Assembly: GCA_029289095.1 (NCBI GenBank)
Contig: JARFUG010000013.1
Coordinates: 5,828 to 63,090, forward strand
Direction of reading: 5' to 3'
DNA length: 57,263 nt
Source of the DNA: Desulfuromonadales bacterium
Lineage (GTDB): Bacteria > Desulfobacterota > Desulfuromonadia > Desulfuromonadales > JACZKF01
Shown: in pieces, positions 10,076 through 17,361 of the stretch
Position numbering within the stretch: position 1 is the stretch's first letter
How the letters are laid out: every line of letters begins with the position of its first letter
Translations under genes and position numbers: made by a program
The notes under the pieces: model-generated
What the model was told of the DNA's origin: nothing
Seen by the model: only the letters and a program-made list of their open reading frames with translations
The model's database searches: none

Positions 10076-10525
10076 ATGCAACGTGTCACGGTACGGATAA
10101 AATATCTCAGCGAAAGAGCGGTTGCGCCCCGTTACATGACAGATCTCGCAGCGGGGATGGACCTGTTCGCCTCTCCCGATGAGCCGATCACGCTGGCGCC
10201 CGGCGAGCGCGCCCTGGTCCCTACCGGCATCGCACTGGCGATACCATCGGGTTTTGAGGGTCAGGTGCGCCCCCGATCGGGTCTGGCGCTGAGAAAAGGT
10301 GTGGCCTTGGTCAATTCTCCTGGCACCATCGATGCCGACTACCGCGGCGAAATCGGCATCATTGTGATCAATCACGGCTGTGACCCGGTCGTCATCAACC
10401 CCGGCGAGCGCATCGCGCAGCTTGTGATCGCCCCTGTGAGCAGGGCCGAACTCCTTCTGGTCGACGATCTCGACGCGACGCCGCGCGGGGCCGGAGGTTT
10501 CGGACACACCGGAACCAAAGGCTGA
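10076..10525 (+). CDS. dut: dUTP diphosphatase
   Basis: A 149-residue trimeric-type dUTPase. All five conserved motifs are recognisable: [42 protein letters not shown] and the C-terminal [11 protein letters not shown] arm that closes the active site. It hydrolyses dUTP to dUMP and pyrophosphate, keeping uracil out of DNA. It follows the M16 gene by 16 bases, probably in the same transcript. Confidence 0.97.
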   Translation: MQRVTVRIKYLSERAVAPRYMTDLAAGMDLFASPDEPITLAPGERALVPTGIALAIPSGFEGQVRPRSGLALRKGVALVNSPGTIDADYRGEIGIIVINHGCDPVVINPGERIAQLVIAPVSRAELLLVDDLDATPRGAGGFGHTGTKG

Positions 10526-10537
10526 GGAGCCGTTCGT

Positions 10538-10813
10538 ATGGACGACACCGGAAAAACTCCTGAGGATCTGCTCACTTACCCCTGCGACTTCATCTTCAAG
10601 GCGTTCGGCCCCGATGAAGAGACCTTCGTCTCCGCAGTCAGAGACGCGGTTTCGACGGTTCTTCCCGTTCCGCTCGATGCGATGAAACGGCGCGCCAGCG
10701 CCAAGGGGACTTATGTCTGCGTTTCAGTCGTGGTTCACCTTCACAACGCCGACCAGCTTCGCAGGATTTATGCTGAGCTTCGGAAGATCGAGTCACTGAA
10801 ATACCTGCTTTAG
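10538..10813 (+). CDS. DUF493 / YbeD family protein
   Basis: A 91-residue protein with YPCDFIFKAFGPDEETF near the N-terminus and the later KGTYVCVSVVVHLHNADQL segment, matching DUF493 (E. coli YbeD). The family has a small ferredoxin-like (ACT-like) alpha-beta fold and a suspected regulatory role; function is not proven. It lies 12 bases after dut and 17 bases before the next gene, so it is probably cotranscribed. Confidence 0.85.
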   Translation: MDDTGKTPEDLLTYPCDFIFKAFGPDEETFVSAVRDAVSTVLPVPLDAMKRRASAKGTYVCVSVVVHLHNADQLRRIYAELRKIESLKYLL

Positions 10814-10830
10814 CCACAAGGACTGAGAGC

Positions 10831-11445
10831 ATGCTCATCTCCATCAATCCAGACAACCCCCAGGCCAGACTTGTCAAACAGGCTTCGGAGATCCTCAGGG
10901 ACGGAGGGGTGATCGCCTATCCCACCGACACGATCTACGGCATCGGGTGCGATATCTTCAACAAAAAAGGTGTCCGCAAGATCTATCAGATCAAACAACG
11001 CGATCCACGTAAACCCTTCTCCTTCATCTGCTCCGATCTGTCGGATATCTCGACCTATGCCCAGGTGAGCAACTTCGCATTCAAGATCATGAAGCGCCAT
11101 CTCCCCGGCCCGTACACCTTCGTCCTTGAAGCGACCCGACTCGTGCCGGATCTTCTGACGACAAAGCAGCGCACGGTCGGCATCAGGATACCCGACAACC
11201 GCATCGCCTTGGCGATCGTTCGCGAACTTGGGCATCCGATCGTGACGACAAGCGCCAATTTGAGCGGCGAATCGCCCATTTCCGATCCGAGCCTCATCGA
11301 GGACGAACTCGGGCATACCCTCGATTTGATCGTCGATGGCGGAAACCTCATGGGCGATCCGTCGACCATCATCAGTCTCATCGACGACCAGGTTGAGATC
11401 CTCCGCCAGGGGTGCGGCGATACGTCATGGATTCATCAACTTTAA
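10831..11445 (+). CDS. YrdC/Sua5/YciO-family threonylcarbamoyl-AMP synthase-like protein
   Basis: A 204-residue YrdC-domain protein. Diagnostic segments are GGVIAYPTDTIYGIGCD, KRDPRKPF-like QRDPRKPFSFIC, LPGPYTFVLEAT and VTTSANLSGE. Sua5/YrdC proteins make the threonylcarbamoyl-adenylate used for t6A37 of tRNAs; YciO proteins are close relatives with weaker evidence for that role. The single-domain length and the QRDPRKPFS segment resemble the YciO branch. Whether this is the cell's main t6A enzyme cannot be read from the window. Confidence 0.85.
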   Translation: MLISINPDNPQARLVKQASEILRDGGVIAYPTDTIYGIGCDIFNKKGVRKIYQIKQRDPRKPFSFICSDLSDISTYAQVSNFAFKIMKRHLPGPYTFVLEATRLVPDLLTTKQRTVGIRIPDNRIALAIVRELGHPIVTTSANLSGESPISDPSLIEDELGHTLDLIVDGGNLMGDPSTIISLIDDQVEILRQGCGDTSWIHQL

Positions 11446-11834
11446 AAAGATGTGCCGGGGCGGTCTGCATCGTCCTTGCACTGTGCGTCGGGGTTACTCT
11501 GACCCATGCCGGGAATTTCGCCGGTGTCGGTCTTCAGGTCGTCCCCATCGCTACGGGAGAACTCGTCGTTCTGCGCGTCGTCGAAGGTGGACCTGCGTCG
11601 GCAGCCGATATCCGTCCCGGCGATCTGATCCTCAGGGTAGGGGATTTCTCCCTCGCCGGGAGCGATTTCACCGAAGTCGTCACAGAACACCTCTGGGGTG
11701 CTCCCGACACCTCCATTGTCCTGGACTACATGCGCCCGGGAGAATCTGGCGCCCGCTCGGCAACGGTACGGAGGGTTTTGATGGAGCCGAAGACCATAGA
11801 AACCCCCGGTGTCAGGACCCTCACCCCGCCATGA
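11427..11834 (+). CDS. Exported PDZ-domain protein
   Basis: A 135-residue protein with an N-terminal signal sequence (hydrophobic AGAVCIVLALCVGVTLTHA) followed by a single PDZ domain. The domain carries GVGLQVVPI, VVEGGPASAADIRPGDLILRVGD and a later FTEVV helix. It has no protease domain, so it probably serves as a periplasmic binding module. The ATG at 11427 lies inside the end of the YrdC gene (19-base overlap). A GTG at 11412 would add five residues. The partner is unknown. Confidence 0.7.
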   Translation: MDSSTLKRCAGAVCIVLALCVGVTLTHAGNFAGVGLQVVPIATGELVVLRVVEGGPASAADIRPGDLILRVGDFSLAGSDFTEVVTEHLWGAPDTSIVLDYMRPGESGARSATVRRVLMEPKTIETPGVRTLTPP

Positions 11835-11845
11835 ACGGAGGTAGT

Positions 11846-12238
11846 ATGCAGGAACGAGAAATCGCCGTCGTCTTCTATCGACGCTCCTACCCGCGCGCCG
11901 ACTGGCGCTATGATCTCGACGAGAGCACTCTGGAGAGGTTTTTCTCCGACCTCAACGAAGAATTCACCCGCTTCGGAATCCGCATCGGCTACAGCAGCGA
12001 CGACGCTGTCACCATCGAGATCAAGGGATACGGCGATCTGCTCAATTCCGTGCGTCTGCGCAGCGCGCACGACAATATCGCCAACCTCTGCCTCGGGCAC
12101 ATTCTCGGTCCGAGCCCCAACCGCAACATCTTCGAGGATATCCGCCGGGGCGTGAATCGGATCGCCTTCGCCCCCGAGACCGTGGAGCCTGAAGGCAGCA
12201 GCAAGGTCGTCTGCCACAATTGCGGCTGCGGCTGTTGA
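11846..12238 (+). CDS. Unknown protein with a C-terminal CHxCxCxC tail
   Basis: A 130-residue protein that I do not recognise. The start at ATG 11846 has CGGAGG at 11836-11841. The N-terminal 110 residues look like a mixed alpha-beta cytoplasmic domain ([43 protein letters not shown]) with no signal peptide or membrane segment. The last eight residues, 123-130, contain four cysteines and a histidine (CHNCGCGC), which could bind a metal or form a thiol switch. It follows the PDZ gene by 11 bases. No function is proposed. Confidence 0.75.
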   Translation: MQEREIAVVFYRRSYPRADWRYDLDESTLERFFSDLNEEFTRFGIRIGYSSDDAVTIEIKGYGDLLNSVRLRSAHDNIANLCLGHILGPSPNRNIFEDIRRGVNRIAFAPETVEPEGSSKVVCHNCGCGC

Positions 12239-12329
12239 ATCCCCTCTTCGTCCGGACCGAACCGGCTCGCCCGTTCCTATATTCACCGAAGTCTCATCCC
12301 CAAAATCGTCCAAAAACATCCGATCTCTG

Positions 12330-12359
12330 TTGCTTCAAGCTCTGATTTTTGTTTATAAA
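12330..12359 (+). promoter_or_regulatory. Predicted promoter for htpX
   Basis: TTGCTT at 12330-12335 and TATAAA at 12354-12359 are separated by 18 bases in the 190-base gap before htpX. The site looks like sigma-70. I found no clear heat-shock sigma-32 consensus, although htpX is heat-induced in E. coli. Confidence 0.45.
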
Positions 12360-12428
12360 TATAGAGATACCCAATGCCGTCTTGCGCGGCATCATACCTT
12401 TCAGATTGAAAAGGGAGGCCCATCGTCA

Positions 12429-13310
12429 ATGAAAAGAGTCGTTCTGTTCATCATCACCAACCTCGCCATTGTCCTGGTGCTCGGCATCGTGCTGAGCCTT
12501 CTCGGGGTGGGCACTGTTCTGGACGAACAGGGGGTCGGTCTCGACATGTACAACCTGCTGGTCTTTGCTGCAGTCTTCGGTTTCGGCGGCGCATTCATCT
12601 CGCTGGCCATGTCGAAGTGGACTGCCAAACGGCTGACCGGCGCCAGGGTCATCACCTCGCCCTCAAACTCCACCGAGGCTTGGCTGGTGACGATGGTCCA
12701 GCGCCAGTCCGAAAGGGCCGGCATCCGCATGCCGGAAGTGGCCATCTATGACTCCCCTGACGTCAACGCTTTCGCCACAGGCATGATGCGCAACAGCGCC
12801 CTCGTCGCGGTCAGTACAGGTCTTCTGCGTTCGATGAATCAGGATGAAGCCGAGGCGGTTCTGGCGCACGAGGTCAGCCACGTCGCCAACGGCGACATGG
12901 TGACGCTGGCGCTCGTTCAGGGGGTAGTGAACACCTTCGTCATCTTTCTCTCGCGGGTCGTCGGGCATTTCGTCGACCGGGTCATTTTCAAGAACGAGCG
13001 CGGACATGGGCCAGGCTTCTTCATCACCTCCATCATCGCGCAGATCGTCTTCGGCATCCTCGCCAGCACCATCGTCATGTGGTTCAGCCGTCAGCGTGAA
13101 TTCCGCGCAGACGCGGGCGGAGCCGCCCTGGCTGGGCGCGAGAAGATGATCGCGGCGCTCGAGCGTCTGCGACGGGCGCCGACCGAACCGCTCCCTGACC
13201 AGATGGCGGCATTCGGCATTTACGGCAGCATGGGGCAAGGATTCCGTCGGCTCTTCATGTCGCATCCGCCGCTCGAAGAGCGCATCGCCGCTCTCAAGGA
13301 AGGGCGCTGA
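12429..13310 (+). CDS. htpX: Membrane zinc protease HtpX
   Basis: A 293-residue HtpX. Two N-terminal transmembrane segments (about 5-27 and 40-62) precede the protease domain. The HEVSH zinc motif is at 147-151 ([14 protein letters not shown]), and the third ligand is the glutamate in [10 protein letters not shown]. Two further membrane segments lie between these. The start at ATG 12429 follows AGGGAGG. HtpX degrades damaged membrane proteins at the inner membrane. The gene ends 25 bases before a strong bidirectional terminator. Confidence 0.95.
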   Translation: MKRVVLFIITNLAIVLVLGIVLSLLGVGTVLDEQGVGLDMYNLLVFAAVFGFGGAFISLAMSKWTAKRLTGARVITSPSNSTEAWLVTMVQRQSERAGIRMPEVAIYDSPDVNAFATGMMRNSALVAVSTGLLRSMNQDEAEAVLAHEVSHVANGDMVTLALVQGVVNTFVIFLSRVVGHFVDRVIFKNERGHGPGFFITSIIAQIVFGILASTIVMWFSRQREFRADAGGAALAGREKMIAALERLRRAPTEPLPDQMAAFGIYGSMGQGFRRLFMSHPPLEERIAALKEGR

Positions 13311-13335
13311 TCTTCCGGCGCAGAACCTCACAAAA

Positions 13336-13375
13336 CAGAACGCCCCCTGCAAAGCGCTTTGCAGGGGGCGTTCTG
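13336..13375. terminator. Perfect 40-bp palindrome, bidirectional terminator
   Basis: The 20 bases at 13336-13355 are exactly repeated in reverse complement at 13356-13375 (CAGAACGCCCCCTGCAAAGC and its complement). It sits between the convergent htpX and small lipoprotein genes, so it can end transcription from both sides. The flanking T-runs are weak. Confidence 0.75.
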
Positions 13376-13396
13376 CTGAAAGGGGGTTGGCCGGAC

Positions 13397-13567
13397 TCAT
13401 TTCTTCCGGGCAAGCATCACGATCCCCATGACGATCAGAACCACCAGAAGAACGATGATCGCTCCGACCCAGAACCCGGCCCTGAAGATATCGGCAATTG
13501 CCTGGCATCCCGTCAGCATGAGTGTGGACAGGATCAGCAACCCGACCAGATGTAATGAGTGCTTCAT
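13397..13567 (-). CDS. 56-residue small lipoprotein with one membrane segment
   Basis: A short minus-strand gene with an excellent ribosome-binding site (GGGAGGTG before the ATG at 13565-13567). It encodes a lipoprotein signal ending in the lipobox LTGC (C19), a short QAIADIFRAGFW linker, and a hydrophobic stretch of about 22 residues (GAIIVLLVVLIVMGIVMLA) before a basic ARKK end. From memory, similar tiny DIFKAGxWVG lipoproteins occur in Bacteroidetes, where they carry unreliable names. It would be both lipid-anchored and membrane-spanning. Function unknown. Confidence 0.8.
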   Translation of the reverse strand: MKHSLHLVGLLILSTLMLTGCQAIADIFRAGFWVGAIIVLLVVLIVMGIVMLARKK

Positions 13568-13598
13568 GCGCACCTCCCATGCTGGTGATTATGTGAGG

Positions 13599-13626
13599 AT
13601 CTTAACAGTAATTATGGGCGGGGCAA
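13599..13626 (-). promoter_or_regulatory. Predicted promoter of the small lipoprotein gene
   Basis: Read on the minus strand, TTGCCC (13621-13626) and TAAGAT (13599-13604) are 16 bases apart, just upstream of the ribosome-binding site of the 56-residue lipoprotein gene. Confidence 0.45.
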
Positions 13627-13671
13627 GTAGGGGCCGGTGAGAACTCACAGAACTGCAGGAGCAAGCAATAT

Positions 13672-14823
13672 ATGAAGATCGTCATCGCTCCCGACTCCTA
13701 TAAGGAGAGTTTGTCGGCCCTTCAGGCGGGAAAGGAGATCGAAAGCGGTTTCCTCGAAATCTTCCCCCATGCGAAAACCCTCATCATCCCCATCGCGGAC
13801 GGCGGCGAAGGGACGGTCGAAGCGCTCGTGGGCGCTACGAACGGTCGACTGTACAAGGTATCCGTGACGGGTCCGTTGGGAAACAGGGTCGACGCGTTCT
13901 TCGGCATGGACGATAGCGGGGAAATCGCCTTCATCGAGATGGCGGCCGCAAGCGGACTCCCCCTGGTCCCTCCCGGTCTTCGAAACCCTCTTAATACGAC
14001 GAGCCGCGGAACGGGCGAACTCATAGCGGAGGCACTGGAAAAAGGGGTTTCACGACTCATCCTCGGCATCGGCGGCAGTGCGACAAACGACGGTGGGGCC
14101 GGGATGCTCCAAGCCCTTGGAGTGAAGCTGCTCGACAGGCAGGGGAGGGAAGTTGCCCCGGGTGGAGGGGCGCTGCTCGATCTGCACGCCATCGATATGA
14201 GCAATCTCGATCCGCGCCTGAGAGACGTACAGATCGACGTGGCGTGCGATGTCGACAACCCCCTGACCGGCCCGAGGGGAGCCTCCGCCGTTTTCGGGCC
14301 GCAGAAAGGGGCGACGCCCGAGATGGTTGAAGAACTCGATCGCGCGCTGTCCCACTTCGCCGCCGTGATCCGCCGTCAGCTCGGTATCGAGGTAGCAAGC
14401 GTGCCGGGGGGCGGAGCCGCGGGCGGGATGGGGGCGGCCATGATCGCCTTTCTGGGAGCTCGCTTGCGGCCGGGGATCGATATCGTCATGGAAGCCTCCG
14501 GCCTTGAATCCGTGATTCGAGATGCGGACCTGGTGATCACCGGAGAGGGGCGGATCGACTCCCAGACCCTCTCCGGCAAAGTTCCCCTCGGCGTAGCCCG
14601 CCTGGCCAAGCGTCACGGCAAACCCGTCATCGCCATTGCGGGCAGTCTTGCTCCCGATGCCGACATGCTGCGCTCCCACGGCATCGATGCTCTCTTCGGC
14701 AGCGTCGGCCGCGTCTGCACCCTTGAGGAGGCGATCGAAAACGCCGCCGAAAACGTGCGCACCATCGCCCGCAACGTGGCGGCTGCGATCAAGCTTGGGG
14801 AGGCATTTAGCAAGATTTCTTGA
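13672..14823 (+). CDS. garK: Glycerate 2-kinase (GarK/GlxK type)
   Basis: A 383-residue type I glycerate kinase. Recognisable segments are IAPDSYKESLSA at the N-terminus, PIADGGEGT, GTGELIAEAL, GIGGSATNDGGAGMLQALG, GPRGASAVFGPQKGA and ITGEGRIDSQTLSGK. The enzyme phosphorylates D-glycerate to 2-phosphoglycerate, feeding lower glycolysis. No glyoxylate or glucarate genes lie nearby, so the source of glycerate is not shown. It appears monocistronic, with the truncated hydrolase convergent to it. Confidence 0.92.
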   Translation: MKIVIAPDSYKESLSALQAGKEIESGFLEIFPHAKTLIIPIADGGEGTVEALVGATNGRLYKVSVTGPLGNRVDAFFGMDDSGEIAFIEMAAASGLPLVPPGLRNPLNTTSRGTGELIAEALEKGVSRLILGIGGSATNDGGAGMLQALGVKLLDRQGREVAPGGGALLDLHAIDMSNLDPRLRDVQIDVACDVDNPLTGPRGASAVFGPQKGATPEMVEELDRALSHFAAVIRRQLGIEVASVPGGGAAGGMGAAMIAFLGARLRPGIDIVMEASGLESVIRDADLVITGEGRIDSQTLSGKVPLGVARLAKRHGKPVIAIAGSLAPDADMLRSHGIDALFGSVGRVCTLEEAIENAAENVRTIARNVAAAIKLGEAFSKIS

Positions 14824-14869
14824 GAATTTACGGGAGACACACTCCCTGTCAGAATTTTGCCCTCACTCC

Positions 14870-15220
14870 TCAACAGTTCAATTCCTCAAGAAACTCCCCA
14901 AACAGCCGCTCCACCATCGGAAGGCGCTCCATCAACGCATGCCCGGCCCTGAGCAGGTGCAACTCGGCCTGGTGACGGCGGGCGAAGCGGATCGCATGGT
15001 CAGGGGGAACGATGTCGTCATCCCATCCGTGGACAACGAGCGTTTTCCCGGCATATGGATTCGGCTCCTGTTGCAGGTATCCCGGCAGATAGAATGCCGG
15101 CGCCATCAGGAAGAGACCGGCAGGGCGGAGGTTCTGCGAGGCGACGGTGAGGACGTATCCGCCCATGCTCGATCCAACAAGAACAAGCCTGTCGGAAGTC
15201 TTTCCTCCGATCTCCGCCAA
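14870..15220 (-). pseudogene. 5'-truncated duplicate of the alpha/beta hydrolase at 16387
   Basis: This frame encodes about 116 residues matching the C-terminal two thirds of the intact hydrolase at 16387-16890. It has the nucleophile elbow GSSMGGY, the acid region HGWDDDIVPP and the histidine region RAGHAL. The first strands with the HGKESGPWG start are missing, because homology stops near 15220 at a TTG with no good ribosome-binding site. Bases 14910-15039 are identical to 16430-16559, whereas the rest has clearly diverged. It is probably a remnant, although a short protein could still be made. Confidence 0.8.
14910..15039. repeat. 130-bp exact direct repeat, left copy
   Basis: Identical to 16430-16559, at a distance of 1520 bases. 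It lies in the hydrolase remnant and brackets the toxin-antitoxin pair together with the right copy. Confidence 0.95.
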
Positions 15221-15290
15221 GACCCTTGAACACGTCGGCCGATGGCCTTAAATTATTCAAAGATACCCGGTGTACTACCATGATTTTCTT

Positions 15291-15318
15291 TTGTCGGCCT
15301 GCAGCAGCATGCTATAAA
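15291..15318 (+). promoter_or_regulatory. Predicted promoter for the MNT-HEPN operon
   Basis: TTGTCG at 15291-15296 and TATAAA at 15313-15318 are 16 bases apart, about 65 bases before the antitoxin start. The surrounding DNA is AT-richer than its neighbours. Confidence 0.45.
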
Positions 15319-15384
15319 TGAAATCAACTATTTCACACACAATGAACCAGAACCTCTGCAATTTTCCCCGAAAAGGTGAGCACT

Positions 15385-15759
15385 ATGCCTGGGAAAACAG
15401 CTCTTGAAATGAGCCCCGCCGAGTGGCGGCAGTATCGGCCTTTTCGCTCTGGGAAGAAGGCGCCTCCCCTTGCCGCTCAGGCGGAGGAGGCCCGGCGGGT
15501 TGCGGGAGCTTTGGCGCAGGAGCTTCGAAGCCGGTTCGAGGCCGAAAGGATCATCTTGTTCGGCTCCTTGGCAAGAGGCGAGTTTTCCGGCCGTTCAGAT
15601 ATCGATCTGGCTGTCTGGGGCGTCCCGCCCACTGAGTTTTATAGAGCCGTCGCCTTCGCCAGCGGCTACAGCAATGTTTGGGAGGTCGATCTGGTGGACG
15701 CCGAGGACTGTTCGGAAGCACTGAGGCGAAACATTGAGCAGGAGGGAGTTGCACTGTGA
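15385..15759 (+). CDS. MNT-type nucleotidyltransferase antitoxin (MntA-like)
   Basis: A 124-residue minimal nucleotidyltransferase. The motif GSx10DxD is complete: G60-S61, then LARGEFSGRS, then D72-I73-D74. Members of this family paired with HEPN proteins act as antitoxins, in known cases by AMPylating the toxin. The start at ATG 15385 follows AAAAGGTG; a GTG at 15376 would add three residues. The first 30 residues form a basic extension before the catalytic core. The stop TGA overlaps the HEPN start, as expected of a coupled pair. Confidence 0.85.
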   Translation: MPGKTALEMSPAEWRQYRPFRSGKKAPPLAAQAEEARRVAGALAQELRSRFEAERIILFGSLARGEFSGRSDIDLAVWGVPPTEFYRAVAFASGYSNVWEVDLVDAEDCSEALRRNIEQEGVAL

Positions 15760-16229
15760 CCAGCAGAGGAGCTGTGCTGGCAGGAAGAATACTGGCCGAG
15801 TTGCAGGAGTTATCCACACTTGTCGAGCGGGCTGAGCAGGGCTGGACCAAGGCAAGGGAAAGCCAGGATGATTTTTTCATCGACGGCGTCGCCCTCAACC
15901 TGCACGGCTTCTACTCAGGACTGGAGCGCATACTCGAGAGGATCGCCTCCGCCGTAGACGAAACCGTGCCGGGGGGCGCCAACTGGCACCAGGAACTGCT
16001 CAGCCAGATGGCGATCGAGATACCCGGCGTCCGGCCGGCGGTTATATCGACCAGTCTGAAAGAGGAGTTGGAAGTTTATCGCGGCTTTCGCCATATCGTT
16101 CGCAATGTTTACACCTACCACCTGAGGCAGGAGAAAATCGCGCCGCTGGTGGAAAGACTTCCGGAAGTATTCGCCTCTGCCGAAAGGGAAATCACGGCCT
16201 TCGCCGGGTTCTTGCAAAACGTTCGGTGA
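15756..16229 (+). CDS. HEPN-family (HepT-like) toxin
   Basis: A 157-residue all-helical protein with the HEPN signature Rx5H at R116-H122 inside YRGFRHIVRNVYTYHL. This FRHxxRNxY arrangement resembles the HepT-like branch that accompanies MNT proteins, rather than the classical HepT, whose motif is Rx4HxY. HEPN toxins of this kind are RNases or tRNA-damaging enzymes. The GTG start at 15756 overlaps the antitoxin stop (GTGA). The gene orientation is opposite to both hydrolase copies that flank the pair. Confidence 0.8.
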   Translation: MTSRGAVLAGRILAELQELSTLVERAEQGWTKARESQDDFFIDGVALNLHGFYSGLERILERIASAVDETVPGGANWHQELLSQMAIEIPGVRPAVISTSLKEELEVYRGFRHIVRNVYTYHLRQEKIAPLVERLPEVFASAEREITAFAGFLQNVR

Positions 16230-16386
16230 AAACTCTTCGGGAAGCAACACCATCGTGCCATGGGCGAAGATCAATATCCAGGGGGAATCGAGATTCGATC
16301 CCACTCTTGACAATTCCTTACGTTACGGGTGGGACTCCGGTCATCCCTGGCGCTGCCCAAGCGAAAACTAATGGGTGTGCGCCTTA

Positions 16387-16890
16387 CTACTCACCGATCA
16401 TCTCATCCAGAAACTCCCCGAACAACCGTTCCACCATCGGAAGGCGCTCCATCAACGCATGCCCGGCCCTGAGCAGGTGCAACTCGGCCTGGTGACGGCG
16501 GGCGAAGCGGATCGCATGGTCAGGGGGAACGATGTCGTCATCCCATCCGTGGACAACGACCGTCTTGTCTGCCTGGGGACGAGGATCCTGTTGCAGGTAT
16601 CCGGGAAGGTAGAAGGCGGGAGCCATCAGAAACAGGCCGGTCGGCCGGAGTGCCTGCGAGGCGACGGTGACGACGTACCCGCCCATGCTCGACCCGACGA
16701 GGACAAGCCTGTCGGAGGCCTCTTCTTCGATCTCCGCCAAAAGAATCCGGACCCGCTCGTCGGGGTCCATGACCCCCGTGAAATCCGGACTCATCACCTC
16801 CAGGCCGCGCTCCTGCGCCACCCGGGCGAGAAGGCGAATCTTCGTCCCCCAGGGGCCGCTCTCTTTGCCGTGTACGAAGACGACTTTCAT
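16387..16890 (-). CDS. Small alpha/beta-hydrolase
   Basis: A 167-residue single-domain alpha/beta hydrolase without a lid. The N-terminus is MKVVFVHGKESGPWGTK. The nucleophile elbow is GSSMGGY, the acid is in HGWDDDIVP and the catalytic histidine in RAGHAL. Size and layout resemble YqiA/RBBP9-type serine esterases; the substrate is unknown. The ATG at 16888-16890 follows AAGGA. This is the intact copy of the truncated gene at 14870-15220. Its leader holds a GTAGGGG-type palindrome at 16918-16943. Confidence 0.85.
   Translation of the reverse strand: MKVVFVHGKESGPWGTKIRLLARVAQERGLEVMSPDFTGVMDPDERVRILLAEIEEEASDRLVLVGSSMGGYVVTVASQALRPTGLFLMAPAFYLPGYLQQDPRPQADKTVVVHGWDDDIVPPDHAIRFARRHQAELHLLRAGHALMERLPMVERLFGEFLDEMIGE
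16430..16559. repeat. 130-bp exact direct repeat, right copy
   Basis: Identical to 14910-15039 and lies in the 3' half of the intact hydrolase gene. Outside this tract the two copies differ at roughly one base in five, by eye. Confidence 0.95.
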
Positions 16891-16917
16891 CTGGATTTCC
16901 TTACGAATGCAAGCGAT

Positions 16918-16943
16918 GTAGGGGGCAATCATGTTGCCCCTAC
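16918..16943. repeat. GTAGGGGCAA-type small palindrome
   Basis: GTAGGGGGCAA at 16918-16928 pairs with TTGCCCCTAC at 16934-16943 around a five-base loop. From memory, this motif is a common dispersed palindrome in several bacterial phyla. Here it is in the leader of the hydrolase gene. Confidence 0.6.
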
Positions 16944-16989
16944 AGTGAAGGAACAGAGGACGCCTCTGGGCGCGAGAGACTGGAAAGGG

Positions 16990-17156
16990 GCTAGCGTCCC
17001 GTGCGGTTAGTCCTTTCAAGAAATTCTGAGCAATTTTTGCCGCTGGCAAGGCGCATCGACGCAGGCCTAGCCAAAGCTAAACCGAGGAGACGCAACGTAG
17101 CCAGCGGGCAAAAGGACCAGAATTAATGGATGGAATTAACCGCACGGGACACTAGC
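16990..17156. mobile_element. 167-bp palindromic MITE-like element
   Basis: The ends are inverted repeats matching at 19 of 20 bases (GCTAGCGTCCCGTGCGGTTA at 16990-17009 and its near-complement at 17137-17156). Smaller inverted segments continue inwards, such as TTTTGCC-GCTGG at about 17035-17045 against CCAGC-GGGCAAAA at 17101-17113. The whole could fold into one long imperfect hairpin. CTAG occurs at both edges and may be a 4-bp target duplication. It has no coding capacity. It occupies the more than 300-base gap between the hydrolase and tRNA-Leu. Confidence 0.65.
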
Positions 17157-17165
17157 TCCTAACGC

Positions 17166-17198
17166 AAAAAACCCGCGATCTTGGATCGCGGGTTTTTA
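17166..17198 (-). terminator. Intrinsic terminator after tRNA-Leu
   Basis: ACCCGCGATC (17171-17180) and GATCGCGGGT (17184-17193) form a 10-bp stem with a 3-base loop. It has A-runs on one side and T-runs on the other, so it can work in both directions. It follows the minus-strand secG/tRNA-Leu unit. Confidence 0.9.
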
Positions 17199-17204
17199 TT
17201 CACT

Positions 17205-17291
17205 TGGTGCCGAAGGCGAGACTCGAACTCGCACGACCAATTGGTCACCACCCCCTCAAGATGGCGTGTCTACCAGTTCCACCACTTCGGC
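17205..17291 (-). tRNA. tRNA-Leu (GAG)
   Basis: An 87-base class II tRNA read on the minus strand, with encoded CCA at 17205-17207. The acceptor stem is GCCGAAG/CTTCGGC, the anticodon stem is CCATC/GGTGG and the loop is TTGAGGG, so the anticodon is GAG, reading CUC and CUU. It has a long variable arm (GTGGTGACCAATTGGTC region) as expected for leucine tRNAs. It is downstream of secG and upstream of the terminator. Confidence 0.95.
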
Positions 17292-17361
17292 AAGCGGCTG
17301 TATATATACTGATTTAGCTCCCGGGTGTCAACACGAAAATCGGAGATATTTTCGATTTTCT

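Noticed and set aside
12239-12428. Heat-shock (sigma-32) promoter before htpX
   Set aside because: I could not find both halves of the CTTGAA / CCCCAT-type consensus at proper spacing; a sigma-70-like site fits better.
13336-13375. Perfect palindrome as an operator
   Set aside because: Its position between two convergent genes makes a shared terminator the simpler explanation.
15018-15281. Alternative minus-strand frame that might restore the 5' end of the truncated hydrolase by frameshift
   Set aside because: Its residues upstream of the homology do not resemble the missing N-terminus (HGKESGPWG), so a simple frameshift does not explain the truncation.
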